64,000 bases of DNA from positions 7,573,115-7,637,114 of the forward strand of contig CP053161.1 in assembly GCA_014607495.2 (NCBI GenBank), written 5' to 3'. The stretch comes from Carposina sasakii (Eukaryota; Arthropoda; Insecta; Lepidoptera; Carposinidae). Position 1 is the first letter of the stretch; the number at the start of each line of letters is the position of its first letter. This document shows positions 47,452 to 58,379 of the stretch, piece by piece. The translations under genes were made by a program, and so were the position numbers. The notes under the pieces were generated by a model that was given only the letters and a program-made list of their open reading frames with translations, was not told the DNA's origin and did no database searches.

Positions 47452-48695
47452 TAGATTATATAGTATAGATAAGGCGTTCAGTAATTGATATCCCCTTGTT
47501 AACTAGTAAAAACTTGGGTTTAGAGTTTAGTTAGCCATGCCAGTCATTTCTTGCTTCAATAAAATTGTATGCAACAAGCAAGAACCTACGATCTAAAATT
47601 ATTTGCAATAATAACTAAACCTAGGTAAAAGAAAAACTAGAGCTACAAAATAAAATTATCTTGATAATTTAATTATCCTAGCTGATTTTTCAATTAACTT
47701 CTTGAAATTTTCTTTATTTCAATTATAATCTATTTATCTCAAAAAGGGTCTCAGTTTATCGGCATTATTGGATGAAAAGCAAAGAATAATACATTTAAAA
47801 TGAGAAAAATACAATTTATTATTCTGAGTTTGTTTTTATGGTGTCAAAAAAAGTAAAAAAGGACAAATCCCTGAAATTCACACTTCTTGTCAGTAGGAAA
47901 GGTTTTTTTAGGTCTAGTGCGTTTTATTCGTAAATAAACTTATATTATTTTAGTATTTGATTTTTTTATAATTATCAAATATAATTATAACTTCGAACCC
48001 TGGAAACGGATGAACCGATTTTGATACAGTTTTCAGGAATATATTGTGACAGGTCCCATTTAACCTCAGATGAATGATAAACACATTTAACATTACTTTA
48101 CTTTTTATCCCGGATAATTACGGCATTTTGTTTTTTTTTGTAGTCCATGCGAATGGAGTCTCGGGCATCCACTAGTAACTAATAAAAATCTGAATAAGTT
48201 GGACAGTAACTTCTCTATGCAAAATGGCACCCACAGAAGTCCAGTGTCTGTCATGGATGGAGGAATCATGGTGTCTAAATGGATCCACAAGCCATAGCAA
48301 CTATTTATAAAAGAAACTATGTAATTACTGAGTGTAGGATAAGTCATGGTTGCTCATATAATAATTAAGTATGATCAAGAACCCAGTTATTGAATACAGT
48401 AGTAACATTAAGTATTAAAGTAATGGCATGACTATAAAAATTGTAAGCAGTAGCAGACAGGGTGACTCCTGCATTAAGCAGGCAAATCAGACAATAATTA
48501 TTACCATTAAGTAAACCAAAAAATTTATTGTGCCCTTTGCACTTCTAACATAAATATCCTTATAATAATAATAACAAAAAGTTATACTCTCATATTAAAT
48601 ACAACACTATGTTATTTATTTAAAGATCAACAAGTATATTCTCTAACAGATCTAAGAGGTAATGAGATCAAGTCAATTTTAGAACATAATTTAAA

Positions 48696-49044
48696 TTAAG
48701 CTTCTGTTGGAGCAGCCTCTCCCTTCAGAAGTGAATTTTCCGCTTCTAATTCTGCTATTCGGGCGCGAGCTGCTTCAAGCTCATCATCACCGCCATCCGT
48801 ACCTAAATGTTTACGAACATATTCCAATGCATCTTCAGGTTTGTCCGGCTCCTCATAAAGACTAACGAGGACTTTTGTAAGTGCATCCATAACTCCTGCT
48901 CGTTCTAAATAGCGCCTGAACTCTTCTCGTTTTGAATCTATTGGCTAGAAATATATGACAGGGAATTTAATAAAAATATAACATTGAGTCGCCATTCCAA
49001 CACGATTATTAAAAGCTTAGAAAACTTACTTTGTAAGATGACAT
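48696..49044 (-). CDS. MYCBP: c-Myc-binding protein (MYCBP/AMY-1) homologue
   Basis: This is a small adaptor known in vertebrates to bind the MYC N-terminus and AKAP proteins. Two coding exons: 49044-49030 (MSSYK) and 48944-48696. The intron has donor GTAAGT and acceptor TTTCTAG. The product is 87 residues. The family signature is clear: DSKREEFRRYLERAGV followed by DALTKVLVSLYEEPDKPEDAL, then EYVRKHLG. The C-terminal third (ELEAARARIAELEAENSLLK) is a coiled coil with leucine heptads, as in the human protein of about 103 residues. It is slightly shorter than the human one after the helix. It is transcribed away from CCT8. TTTATT motifs at 48615 and 48524 (AATAAA on the minus strand) are candidate polyadenylation signals. 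Confidence 0.95.
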
Positions 49045-49269
49045 AATTAACAAATTAAAGTTTTCTTGAGGCGCAAATAAATGTATAATCTAGAATTCTT
49101 CAAGATTATCAAATAAAATCAGAAAAAGCCTTCGAAAAAGCAAACCAAACTCCACTCCACTGTTTTTTCGACCAATATTTTTATTTTTTAATAACAGTTT
49201 CATTCGTTTCGATTGTTTTGGCACTGAGTATTTTTTTTGCCCACATTAAGGAAGCAAATCCCTAAGAGT

Positions 49270-50030
49270 GAAAAGCTGGAAGGTGCAGGTGTGATTTTCT
49301 TGTGAATATCAAAAATTATTTGTAAATGGCTTGCATGTGTCCGTAAAGTGATGTTTACTGGTAGATAAGTTTTATTTAGATTACTTGTGATGTGAATCTA
49401 GTGCGTGTGCATCGTTTTATACGCAGGTAAGCTGAGTAAAACTTTAGCCGGAATACGATCTCTTCATGGGCCCATGTAAGTTGTTTCTGCAATTATTTTT
49501 CATTTTGACTAACTTTACACTTGTTCTTGAGGATTTTCCTGACGTTTCCATTCATCATCATTATCATCCATCATAAATTCAGAAATCATTTACTAAAGAC
49601 AATGGCGGTATGGGCTTAGTTCCCCTTGCCTTTCCTTCGGGATAAACTAAAAAAAAAAAAAAATCTGAATTCGAATTCGGCGGGAAAAGCTGAAAGGGAG
49701 CGGGTGTCTGTCAAGGATTTGGTAAATTCAAAATTTATTTGTATATGGCTTGCATGTGATGTTTTCTGGTAGATAAGTTATATTTTGTTAACTTGTGATG
49801 TGAATCTAGTGCGTGTGCATGGTTTTATATGCATCATGTAAGTTGTTTCTGCAATTCTTTTTGATCTTTATAATTTTACACCCATTTCTGAGGATTTTCC
49901 TGATGTTTCCATTCATTATCATCAGTATCATCCATTATTAATTCAGAAATCATTTATGTACTAAAGACAATGGCTGTATGGGCTTAGTTCTCCTAGCCTT
50001 TCCTTCGGGATAAACTATCCTAAAAAAAAT
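49270..50030 (+). repeat. Tandem pair of the SINE-like repeat between MYCBP and CCT8
   Basis: Unit 1 (about 49270-49660) and unit 2 (about 49680-50030) share GGCTTGCATGTG, GGTAGATAAGTT, TGATGTGAATCTAGTGCGTG, GTAAGTTGTTTCTGCAAT, GAGGATTTTCCTGA and the end CCTTTCCTTCGGGATAAACT, followed by A-runs (14 A in unit 1). These are the longest copies in the window, so the full unit is about 350-390 bp. They fill most of the space between the divergent gene starts. Confidence 0.8.
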
Positions 50031-50146
50031 CATTCTGAATTCATTCGTCCTTTGATTCATCCATTCATTCATGATTTTTAATATCACGAGGAAACTCATT
50101 GTCTTCGATAATTTATTAATAAGAGATCCTAAACTAAAACTTAAAA

Positions 50147-53100
50147 ATGGCATTACACGTACCGAAAGCACCGGGCGTACCTAGTATGCTAAAAGATGGA
50201 GCCCGAGTAAGTACACCTTTAGAATAAAATAACATAACCCCTCCCGGTGGATCATGTGTAAACTCATGACGCACGATGGACATCTGATTTTAGTATTTCC
50301 AAATTTTCCTTTTTCTTGCTATATAACGCACAATTTTATTTTAAGTTTTACAATAATAACATTAAAAAAAGCTATTCATCTAATAACATACTAACTTTAT
50401 TTAAATTTTACTTATATGACTTCAAAATTAAATAGCTTCAATTCAAATTTGGAAAAAATTATTTGTCTTACCTGTTTTAGATGTTTTCTGGTTTGGAAGA
50501 AGCTGTATACCGTAATATAACTGCTTGCAAGCAATTTGCACAGAGTGTTCGCTCTGCCTATGGCCCAAATGGCATGAACAAAATGATTATTAACCACATT
50601 GACAAGCAATTTATTACCAGCGATGCTGGGACAATAATCAGAGAGCTTGATGTTGAGCATCCTGCAGCAAAGTTAATGGTGCTTGGTAGTCAAATGCAAG
50701 ATGCTGAAGTTGGAGACGGAACCAATTTTGTGATTGTATTGTCCGGAGCTCTTTTGGAGGCAGCTGAGGAATTATTACGTTTAGGAGTTACTCCGACTGA
50801 AATATCTGAAGGCTATGAAAAAGCACTGGATAAGTGTATTGAGATGTTACCCGAGCTTGTGTGCCATGAAATTAAAGATTGTAAGAATGTTGCAGAAGTT
50901 ACCAAAGCTATTATACCTGCAATTATGTCTAAACAATATGGTAATGAGGACTTCATTGCGGGTTTAGTGGCTAAAGCTTCTATTGCCATTCTTCCAGAAA
51001 AAACAACATTCAATGTGGATAACGTCAGAGTTTGCAAGGTATTTTTTTTTATTATTTTGAACTTAAACAATTGATATTTGTAGCTTAATTTGCCTTTATT
51101 TGTCACAATATGCTTGCATTATATAGTGCTACTCTTTTAGATACTTGGAGGTGGTCTTTATCAATCGGATGTTCTCTCTGGTATGGTTTTCAAGCGGGAA
51201 CTTGAAGGTGATGTTACATCAGCAACCAATGCTAAAGTAGCAGTATACACATGCCAGGTGGACATCATCCAGACTGAGACTAAGGGCACAGTTCTCATTA
51301 AGACTGCTGATGAACTATTGAACTTCAGCAGAGGAGAGGAGTCTGTGCTAGAAAAGCAAATTAAAGATATTGCAGATGCAGGAGTCAATGTAGTAGTAGC
51401 TGGTGCTAAATTCGGTGATATGGCTCTACATTTCTTGAACAAATATGGGCTCATGGCTGTCCGACTGAACTCCAAATTTGATCTCCGTCGTCTAGCAAAG
51501 ACAGTTAATGCTACTGTAAGTAAAGCAATAGTTGTGAGGTCATAATGGTATATATCTATGTACCTATTTAATAATATTTGTAATTTGGTGTATAATAATT
51601 CTAGGTCTTACCACGACTGACCACTCCAACTGCTGAAGAACTCGGTTTTTGTGACAGTGTTGGTGTAGAGGAGTTGGGAGACACTCGCATTGTTACATTC
51701 CGCATTGGCAAAACTGAGTCACGAATTTCCACAATTGTCATCAGAGGATCTACTGATAACTACATGGACGATATTGAGAGGGCTATTGATGATGGTGTCA
51801 ACACCTATAAAGGAATTGCCAGAGACGGACGGTAATGTATCTTTTATCACCAAAAATAAATACTTTAAATCAACCTTCCTATGGTGCACCTTTTTATGTG
51901 TATAGACAAGGCTCCAGCAAAAAGACAGTTTAGGCATAATGACATATAAAAACAAAAAATATTGGAAGTTCCTGTGATGACCTTTTTTCACCTTAAATAA
52001 GAGATATCTGTACTGCTAAATACCCGCACCAATGGAAACTAACACGAGTTACCCCGATACCCAAAACGAGTGATAAATCTGACGTGGAGCTCTATCGACC
52101 GATAGCTATACTGTCCTCGCTAGCCAAATTATTTGAAATTATTCTGCATCGACATATCTCTGCCTCACTAAAGCCTTTTTTATCTGACTCTCATGGTTTT
52201 CGGAAAAAGAGGTCTGTTAGCACCAATCTTTTAACCGTGGTAAACTTAATCTCTAAGCATTTAGATAAAGGCATGCAGGTCGATGTAGTCTATTTTGACT
52301 TTAAAAAGGCATTTGATCGCGTGGATAACGATGTGCTCCTAATCAAACTACGCGACATAGGTTTCTCGCCAAAGATGGTTAGATTTTTTACTGACTATCT
52401 GCGCGATCGACAACAGTTTGTCCGGCATGGTTGCTACGTCTCTGCTCCATATCACACCAGGTCTGGAGTGACTCAGGGTTCAATATTGGGTCCCCTCCTA
52501 TTTGGAATAATGATTAATGACCTAGAGCTGGTCCTAAAGCACTCAAAGTGCCTGCTCTATGCAGACGATCTAAAGTTGGTGTACGGAGTTGAACAAAAAG
52601 CTGACTGTGAGTCGTTACAAGAGGACATCAACTCGGTATACCAGTGGAGCCATAGAAACAAGCTCCTATTTAACACATCTAAGTGCTGTGTTATGACCTT
52701 CGGCCGCAAACACCGACCCTTGGATGGTCAGTATACTCTTGGAGTAGAACTAATTAAACGCGTCACCTTCATGAGGGACTTGGGAGTTGTATTCGACGAC
52801 CGCCTCACTTTTCACGAGCATATGAAAAAACTTGCTTCTAGCTGTTTTCGGACTCTGGGCTTTGTTATCCGAAACTGCCGAGAGTTTGGGGATCCCAGGG
52901 TTATTAAACTCGTATATACCGCCTTGGTAAGGAGTAAGATAGAGAGCTCGTCTATAGTGTGGAATCCGTATGAGTGTACTTACGCCCTGCTTCTAGAGAA
53001 GGTCCAGAAGGCTTTCCTAAGATTTCTCTACAAGAAAACGTAAGGGTATTACCCTTTCCTTTACCCTACAAAATTTCTACAAGGAGCCTTGGGTGTCAAT

Positions 53101-54149
53101 TCTCTGGAAGTAAGGCGTAACCACAACCTCATGTTGACAGGCTGTCATGCTTTGCGTGGCGACTCCGATTGTCCGTTACTTGTCGAGCAACTGGTAAGAC
53201 TGTTTGTCCCCGATGTCCCTAAGATTTGCCTTAGACCTCGCCGGCACGCGCTGCTGGCCGTCCCGCCAGCGCGTACGGTAGCTCACAAAAACTCGCCACT
53301 TCTCCGCGCACTAACAATGCTAAATGCACTCTTGGCATCAGCACCAGAGTGTGATCTGTTTATGAGTGCATGGCCGTCTGTGAGTCGTGAGTGTCTGAGA
53401 TACTGTGAGATGGTGAATGAGTGAGCATGAATGCCTATTTTTTTATCTGATATTTTAATGCACATTATAATTGTTAAAGTTATCATAATATCTACATTTC
53501 AAGGCGCATTGGCGCAAGCTGTAATGCTTTGTAATATGGTTATAAATAAATAAATATTTTGTTTTCAGATTTGTCCCTGGAGCTGGTGCAACAGAGATAG
53601 AACTGGCACAAAGACTTCTTCAATATGCTGACACATTACCCGGCCTGGAGCAATATGCCATCAGAAAATTTGCTCTTGCATTAGAGAGCATTCCTCGTGC
53701 TCTTGCTGAAAACTCTGGGGCTAATGCTACAGAAGTTATCAACAATATTTATTCTGCCCACAGGGTAAGTACAAGCAAATACTTGAAATTTTAATTTATA
53801 GTTAACCAGCTGAAAGAATTGTTAATAAATGTTTTGGTAAAGTATAATAAGACTACAATATTTTAGGACACACTATTGGCCAATCTTGGCTACCCATGTA
53901 ATGATGTAATATTACTTTTCTCTTCAGGATGGCAAGAAAAATGTTGGTTACAACATTGAATCTGAAGATAATGGTGTAATTGATGTCAACGAGAAAGGAA
54001 TACTGGACCTGTATGTATTAAAATACTGGGGTTTGAAATATGCAGTTGGTGCCGCGAGTACAATTCTTAAAGTGGATCAAATTATCATGGCCAAGAGAGC
54101 TGGAGGACCTAAGCCCAGGAAAACTGCTGGAAGTGATGATGAATCTTAA
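50147..54149 (+). CDS. CCT8: T-complex protein 1 subunit theta (CCT8)
   Basis: A group II chaperonin subunit; eight different subunits per ring fold actin, tubulin and other proteins in the cytosol using ATP. Six exons join in phase: 50147-50206, 50481-51038, 51141-51515, 51605-51831, 53569-53764 and 53928-54149. All introns are GT/AG. The product is 545 residues, the usual size. Visible motifs are the theta-type N-terminus HVPKAPGVPSMLKDGAR, the nucleotide site SAYGPNGMNKMI, GDGTNFVIVLSGALLEAAE, and the apical region VVAGAKFGDMALHFLNKYG. The equatorial motif RFVPGAGATEIELA comes late, followed by GLEQYAIRKFALALESIPRALAEN. The acidic C-terminus is SDDES. Intron 4 (1.7 kb) contains a LINE fragment in the same orientation. 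No defects are seen. Confidence 0.98.
52010..53555 (+). mobile_element. 5'-truncated Jockey-like LINE in CCT8 intron 4
   Basis: The frame from 52084 covers RT: LYRPIAILSSLAKLFE, HGFRKKRSVSTNLL, YFDFKKAFDRVDN, SGVTQGSILGPLLF and YADDLKLVYG (about 52559). It stops at 53043, and the C-terminal remainder is in another frame to 53424. It ends in TAAATAAATAAAT at about 53545-53556, only about a dozen bases before the intron's acceptor TTTTCAG. It lies sense with CCT8. It is inactive because the 5' end and endonuclease are missing. Confidence 0.87.
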
Positions 54150-54489
54150 GTAAAAAAAAACATTATTTTAGTATTCTTAATTTGTTCACAATATTAATTA
54201 TTATTTAGCTTATTCTGCTAGCTATACTTACTTATTTTAAATGATAATTAGAAGAGTTATCACGATGCATTCAACAAACTAACAGTATCAAAATGTGCTT
54301 TAGGTTATATTTGGAGATTGTTGTAATTTAATATTTTAATACACCTTCCTAAACAATATGGATGTAAGTATTTTATTTATCTGCCAGCAAAAAATACTGA
54401 TTAATATTTCATTAGTGTCCAAAGGCACACAAAACGTGGAACAGAAGCATTGTTGTATGAATACTGTCCCGCGCAAGTTGTAAATCAAC

Positions 54490-54495
54490 AATAAA
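54490..54495 (+). promoter_or_regulatory. Candidate polyadenylation signal of CCT8
   Basis: AATAAA followed by GTCTTGTGTCTC, a GT/T-rich downstream element, about 340 bases after the CCT8 stop. Confidence 0.55.
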
Positions 54496-54775
54496 GTCTT
54501 GTGTCTCACCAAATTTAAACGGGCTTGCGCTTAATCTGCTCGGCGGCTCTGCGCCCCCCCGCACATCAACTATCAGACTACAATACAGCAACGCAGGAGC
54601 GGCCCCCTTATTACCTTACTAGCAATAACGAAAATTGTACCAAATTCGCTGATTGCTTGTCAAATTCGTATTACGTACCTATAATGAATTTCAAAGAAAT
54701 TTTGACATTACAGCGCGAATATTGTACAATTTTTGCTAACGCATTGCTTCTGCTTTGCTTTTGCATGATACGTAG

Positions 54776-55196
54776 GTAAGTCGATTTATTCCCTTTACGT
54801 CCAGTCTGAGTGCCTATTGTACTTGCTAGATACTGTTGCGGTTATACACGATCTATTTCCGTTATGTCGATTCTTTTGTTCTATTCCCTTTACGTCGAAT
54901 TGAACGTTCGAGTTTAGAATTGAATGTACACTCAAGTACAGAAATGACGAACATCTGTAAATTATTTAGAAATTAGTCGACGCCCGTGACTCCGTGCGCG
55001 TGGATTGCAGAAAAAACAAAATGTCAAAAATCCGGGATAAAAATATTTTCCTGGGATAAAAAGTATCTTGACCTACAAGATAAAACTCGACATAAAGGGA
55101 ATAGGAACAAAAGATCTTCTAAGTTAACAACATGTACCAAAGAACAATACGCACTCAGACTCTACGTAAAGGGAATAAATCGGTAAGCCTGCGCGG
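54776..55196. mobile_element. Long inverted-repeat element opened by a Helitron fragment
   Basis: The arms 54776-54910 and 55071-55196 are inverted copies. Both have ATTCCCTTTACGT, GTCTGAGTGC and TTTTGTTC..ATTCCCTTTA in mirrored order. The middle, about 54966-55070, is a Helitron-like end (GTCGACGCCCGTGACTCCG; terminus CTAA on the minus strand). Non-coding, arms about 85-90% similar. Confidence 0.65.
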
Positions 55197-56282
55197 CAGA
55201 AGCTGCGCGCGGTAGCTTGAGGAAAGGGCCGCACGCTAGTATAACGTACTCGTAACTATGGCGGCAATGTACGACCCATCGAAAGCAGTGCAGCTTTTAC
55301 ACGGACAAAAATCAAAATTGTAGGTAGGTTGTAAAAAAACATATTTCATTGAGATTACATTGTTATTAAAATATAGGCATATCACTAAGTACAGTCAGGT
55401 TACAATATACATTTCTTGTAAATGTGTTACAGACAGTTCACATTGGAAATCAAATTTAGGGGAATTCTTATTCTAAAATATCTATAGACATTATAGAAAA
55501 ACCACAACATATTTCGATATTTTAGAAAACATTACATTCTATCTATAGTACATTAAATGGAAAAATATCTATATGTATAGGTGTGATTAAATATGGGGTA
55601 TGGTAATAAACTAACGAGAGGGATTATCATAAAGACATTATCACACTGCACCACACCGTAGCTTCATACTGTATAAACAGCTCAGTATAGACAGCCTCGA
55701 AGGGGAAACAGTGGATACGCCTCAGCTTTTACAGAGGTATAGCGTGTCGCAGATTTCGTTAAAGTTCCGTAGTTTTAATTAAAATACACATTTATGTATA
55801 CATATAGCAATGCACTAGCATAGCACTAACATCACAGTGTGGTCCCCGTGACTAAGGAATACCTATTAAAGTTAACATAGCAACAATAACTGGAAATCAA
55901 AATAATACTGATAACAATAAAATAACTCTAAAGAAAAAGTAACGAACTACCAAAAGCCTCAAAATAGAAAAAAAAAATTGGGGACCATTCATTTTTCGAC
56001 TACCTACTTGTCAATACGTAGATCCTTAAAATTTATACAAAATATTAATCCTATAGTCCACACAGTACCTATATAATTACGATTACTATAAAGACAACTA
56101 AACACACCCTAACATTACCTCCATGACACTAACATTAATAAACCTGAAGTAGAGGCGGAATAACTTTACTCCTGGGTTTCAAGTGTAAAGGACGTTTTAT
56201 ATGGAATAGATTTTGGCTAATTAACCTGATAAATACATATAAGCCACACTATGACACTATTTAGCTGAGCAGCTAGATAAGA
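55197..56282. other. No gene recognised
   Basis: AT-rich sequence between two convergent genes. Part of it could be the far 3' UTR of the Kelch gene, but no diagnostic signal was found. Confidence 0.45.
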
Positions 56283-56354
56283 TTCTAGTACTTAGTCGTA
56301 TCCGTACTTGGCACGGAATGCAGAGGTCGTGGGTTCGATTCCCACCCGGTTGAG
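56283..56354 (+). pseudogene. tRNA-like sequence (pseudogene or SINE head)
   Basis: The 3' half is strongly tRNA-like: an anticodon-stem candidate TCCGT/ACGGA with a 7-nt loop, variable AGGTC, and the T arm GTGGGTTCGATTCCCAC (B box). The 5' half lacks a matching acceptor strand and a good D arm, and position 33 of the loop would be C instead of U. I therefore call it non-functional. Confidence 0.5.
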
Positions 56355-56439
56355 AAATTTTTTCCATTTCTTTATTAATAATTTTATAGTATCCGTACTT
56401 ATCTACAGTTACTGTGTAATTATACTATACGGAATCAGT

Positions 56440-56555
56440 GGGGTAAGCACGAACCTTTTTACGCGGCGTAACGCTAGCGACTCGCTAGCAAAATCTATGA
56501 GAATTGACAGTTCTCCGCTAGCGTTACGGACTATCGAGAGGTTCGTGCTTACCCC
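56440..56555 (-). mobile_element. 116-bp MITE, copy 2 of family GGGGTAAGCACGAACC
   Basis: Same length and ends as 257-372 but inverted, about 90% similar. TCAG occurs immediately after the element and one base before it, a weak hint at a 4-bp duplication. Confidence 0.8.
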
Positions 56556-58379
56556 TCAGGTTAATAAAGTTGGCTTAGATCAAAATAATATTAGCTGATA
56601 AAGTCTTGGTTAAAATGTTCTGTAATTGTTTACAATAGAAACCACAGATAGGAAAGGCCACTTATAGAAATAATACATAATATTATCGCCCTATTTAAAT
56701 TTATCATCTAAAACTACTGTAAGTACCAATATTTAATAATATAAATTCTTTTCTGAGATCAGATACCAATACCATACATATAAAAAAAACAATAAATCTA
56801 TCAATACTACCTATACTAAAAATGCTAGTAAAGGAATTTAAGTGATTTCTAACATATTTTATGAAGTAATAAAAACCAAATTCTGAGACTAGAGAAGTAG
56901 GAATATTAAAGATGTATCAGCATAAAACCATTAATTTAGTGTACATGGAGAAAAATATGCAATTTGAAAACTTAAGTAGAATCTTCATTCATACTTTTTT
57001 CCAACCTTTCAGAAACTCAATTGATAAAATGATTGGTTGGCATGGCTCAAAGGATTGGTTGATTACATAAAATACATAGACCAACCAGTAAAGGGGATTT
57101 TGTTAAATGTTGGGAAAAACAAAAGCTGAAGACGCGAATAAACTTCAATTTTGCCGTAGAAAAAAAAAATCGCCTCACAGATCAGTTTGTTATTACGTCA
57201 TTTATCTTTACTGTAATTTTTGAAAATGCATTACAATAGAAGTTTGTCTACACATTATTATATCATGTCAAAGTCTAAATGCAGTTTTTTCTAATATTCG
57301 ATTTCAAATGAAGTTTCAATTCCATCATTAAGATTAACGATAAAAACTTACTAAGTACATTAATGAACATCACACCTCAGTACTAAATATACGTGAGGCA
57401 TTAATTGACTCGTTGATTAAATTGAGTTAATTGAATTACAGTTCTTATAAAATAATGTAGTTATCTAATCTAACATGTTAGAGGCTGAAAAATCTGGATT
57501 AATTTTACATCTATGTGATCGACCACGTAAGTAAGGAAGGGTTCTTTAATGAAATAGTCGTCGAGCAAATATCATTGAGCCAAAATTGTAATTCCACAAA
57601 AACTTGTGTGTTTTAAGAATTGTCAAGAAGTTGAATCAACAGATCTTCTCCTGGGTATACCGCTATAGGTATATTAAAAGTGTACACACAATAATATTAT
57701 ATTAGAGCACACAAGGTATATGATTACAGTACTTATTAAATAAATTGTATACTTTACAATTTTTTGTGAAAATTAACATTATACAAACTTTTCCGACCCT
57801 GCTATATTCTTACACATCGCACCAAGTATCTTCCACCATTTCTTTTATAACATTTTTCGATTAGTGCATAGATAATTATTAACTTCCTATATCCGAGCAT
57901 TTGCCTTATAAATGCATTGCTGCATAAGTGGAGTAGAGATCCTGATACTAATCCGGTACGATTAAGATATAAGTACTTACCATCACCTTATTCCTCTATG
58001 CCATCACCGAGCTAAGGCGCAATATTCGTGTCCCTCGACATATACATTACACGACAGATACATTCGATTTATATACGACCACTCGAGTTCTGGCAGTTTA
58101 TATGCTAGAAGTGTTGTTGATCTAGCTATTTATATGTATGCCCACCATTCTGTTTATCAGATTTGACGGATATTTTTACAGTTTTAAGTTCCGATTTAAA
58201 ATACAGAAAAAAAACCACCTCAAAATACAGTTCAAGGGACACGAGAATCGGTCTAAATTAAAGTATTCTTCGCATTAAAAATCATGACGTTTCCCGCGAT
58301 TAGGAGCTTTCTATCGGAGGAAATGCCACGATTACTCGAACTACCACATACTTGTGCATGAGGAGAGAGAGAGCATGAA
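56556..58379. other. No gene; probable 3' flank or UTR of the Kelch gene
   Basis: The stop codon of the Kelch gene is at 58382-58380, so the minus-strand 3' UTR must lie in this interval. The poly(A) site is not obvious among several TTTATT motifs. No coding or repeat feature recognised. Confidence 0.45.

Larger units (their letters stand above)
46522..47584. repeat. Large palindrome with about 310-bp arms beside ATPsynO
   Basis: Left arm 46522-46832; right arm 46979-47154 plus 47452-47584, interrupted by a 297-bp Helitron. The arms are close to identical. Each arm consists of unique ATPsynO 3'-flank (46522-46651) plus the first about 180 bp of a Helitron-like element. The centre is a 190-bp element with its own 24-bp inverted ends (46814-47003). 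An 85-bp part of that centre (46909-46994) recurs directly after the right arm (47585-47669). Confidence 0.9.
46652..48175 (+). mobile_element. Helitron-like element X, disrupted by the palindrome
   Basis: It begins TCTATACATATAATAAAAATG after an A and ends GGGCATCCACTAG before T (48172-48175). The two separated halves together match the uninterrupted unit of about 330 bp inside the composite element at 61117-61446. The middle has been expanded by the MITE, the inverted duplication and about 320 bp of other AT-rich sequence (47670-47990). Non-coding. Confidence 0.7.

Noticed and set aside
56283..56354. Functional tRNA gene
   Set aside because: No acceptor-stem partner upstream, poor D arm and wrong base at loop position 33; kept as pseudogene or SINE only.
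56308..56598. Open frame beginning MARNAEVVGSIPT
   Set aside because: This peptide is what a tRNA 3' half gives on translation; the frame then runs into a MITE.
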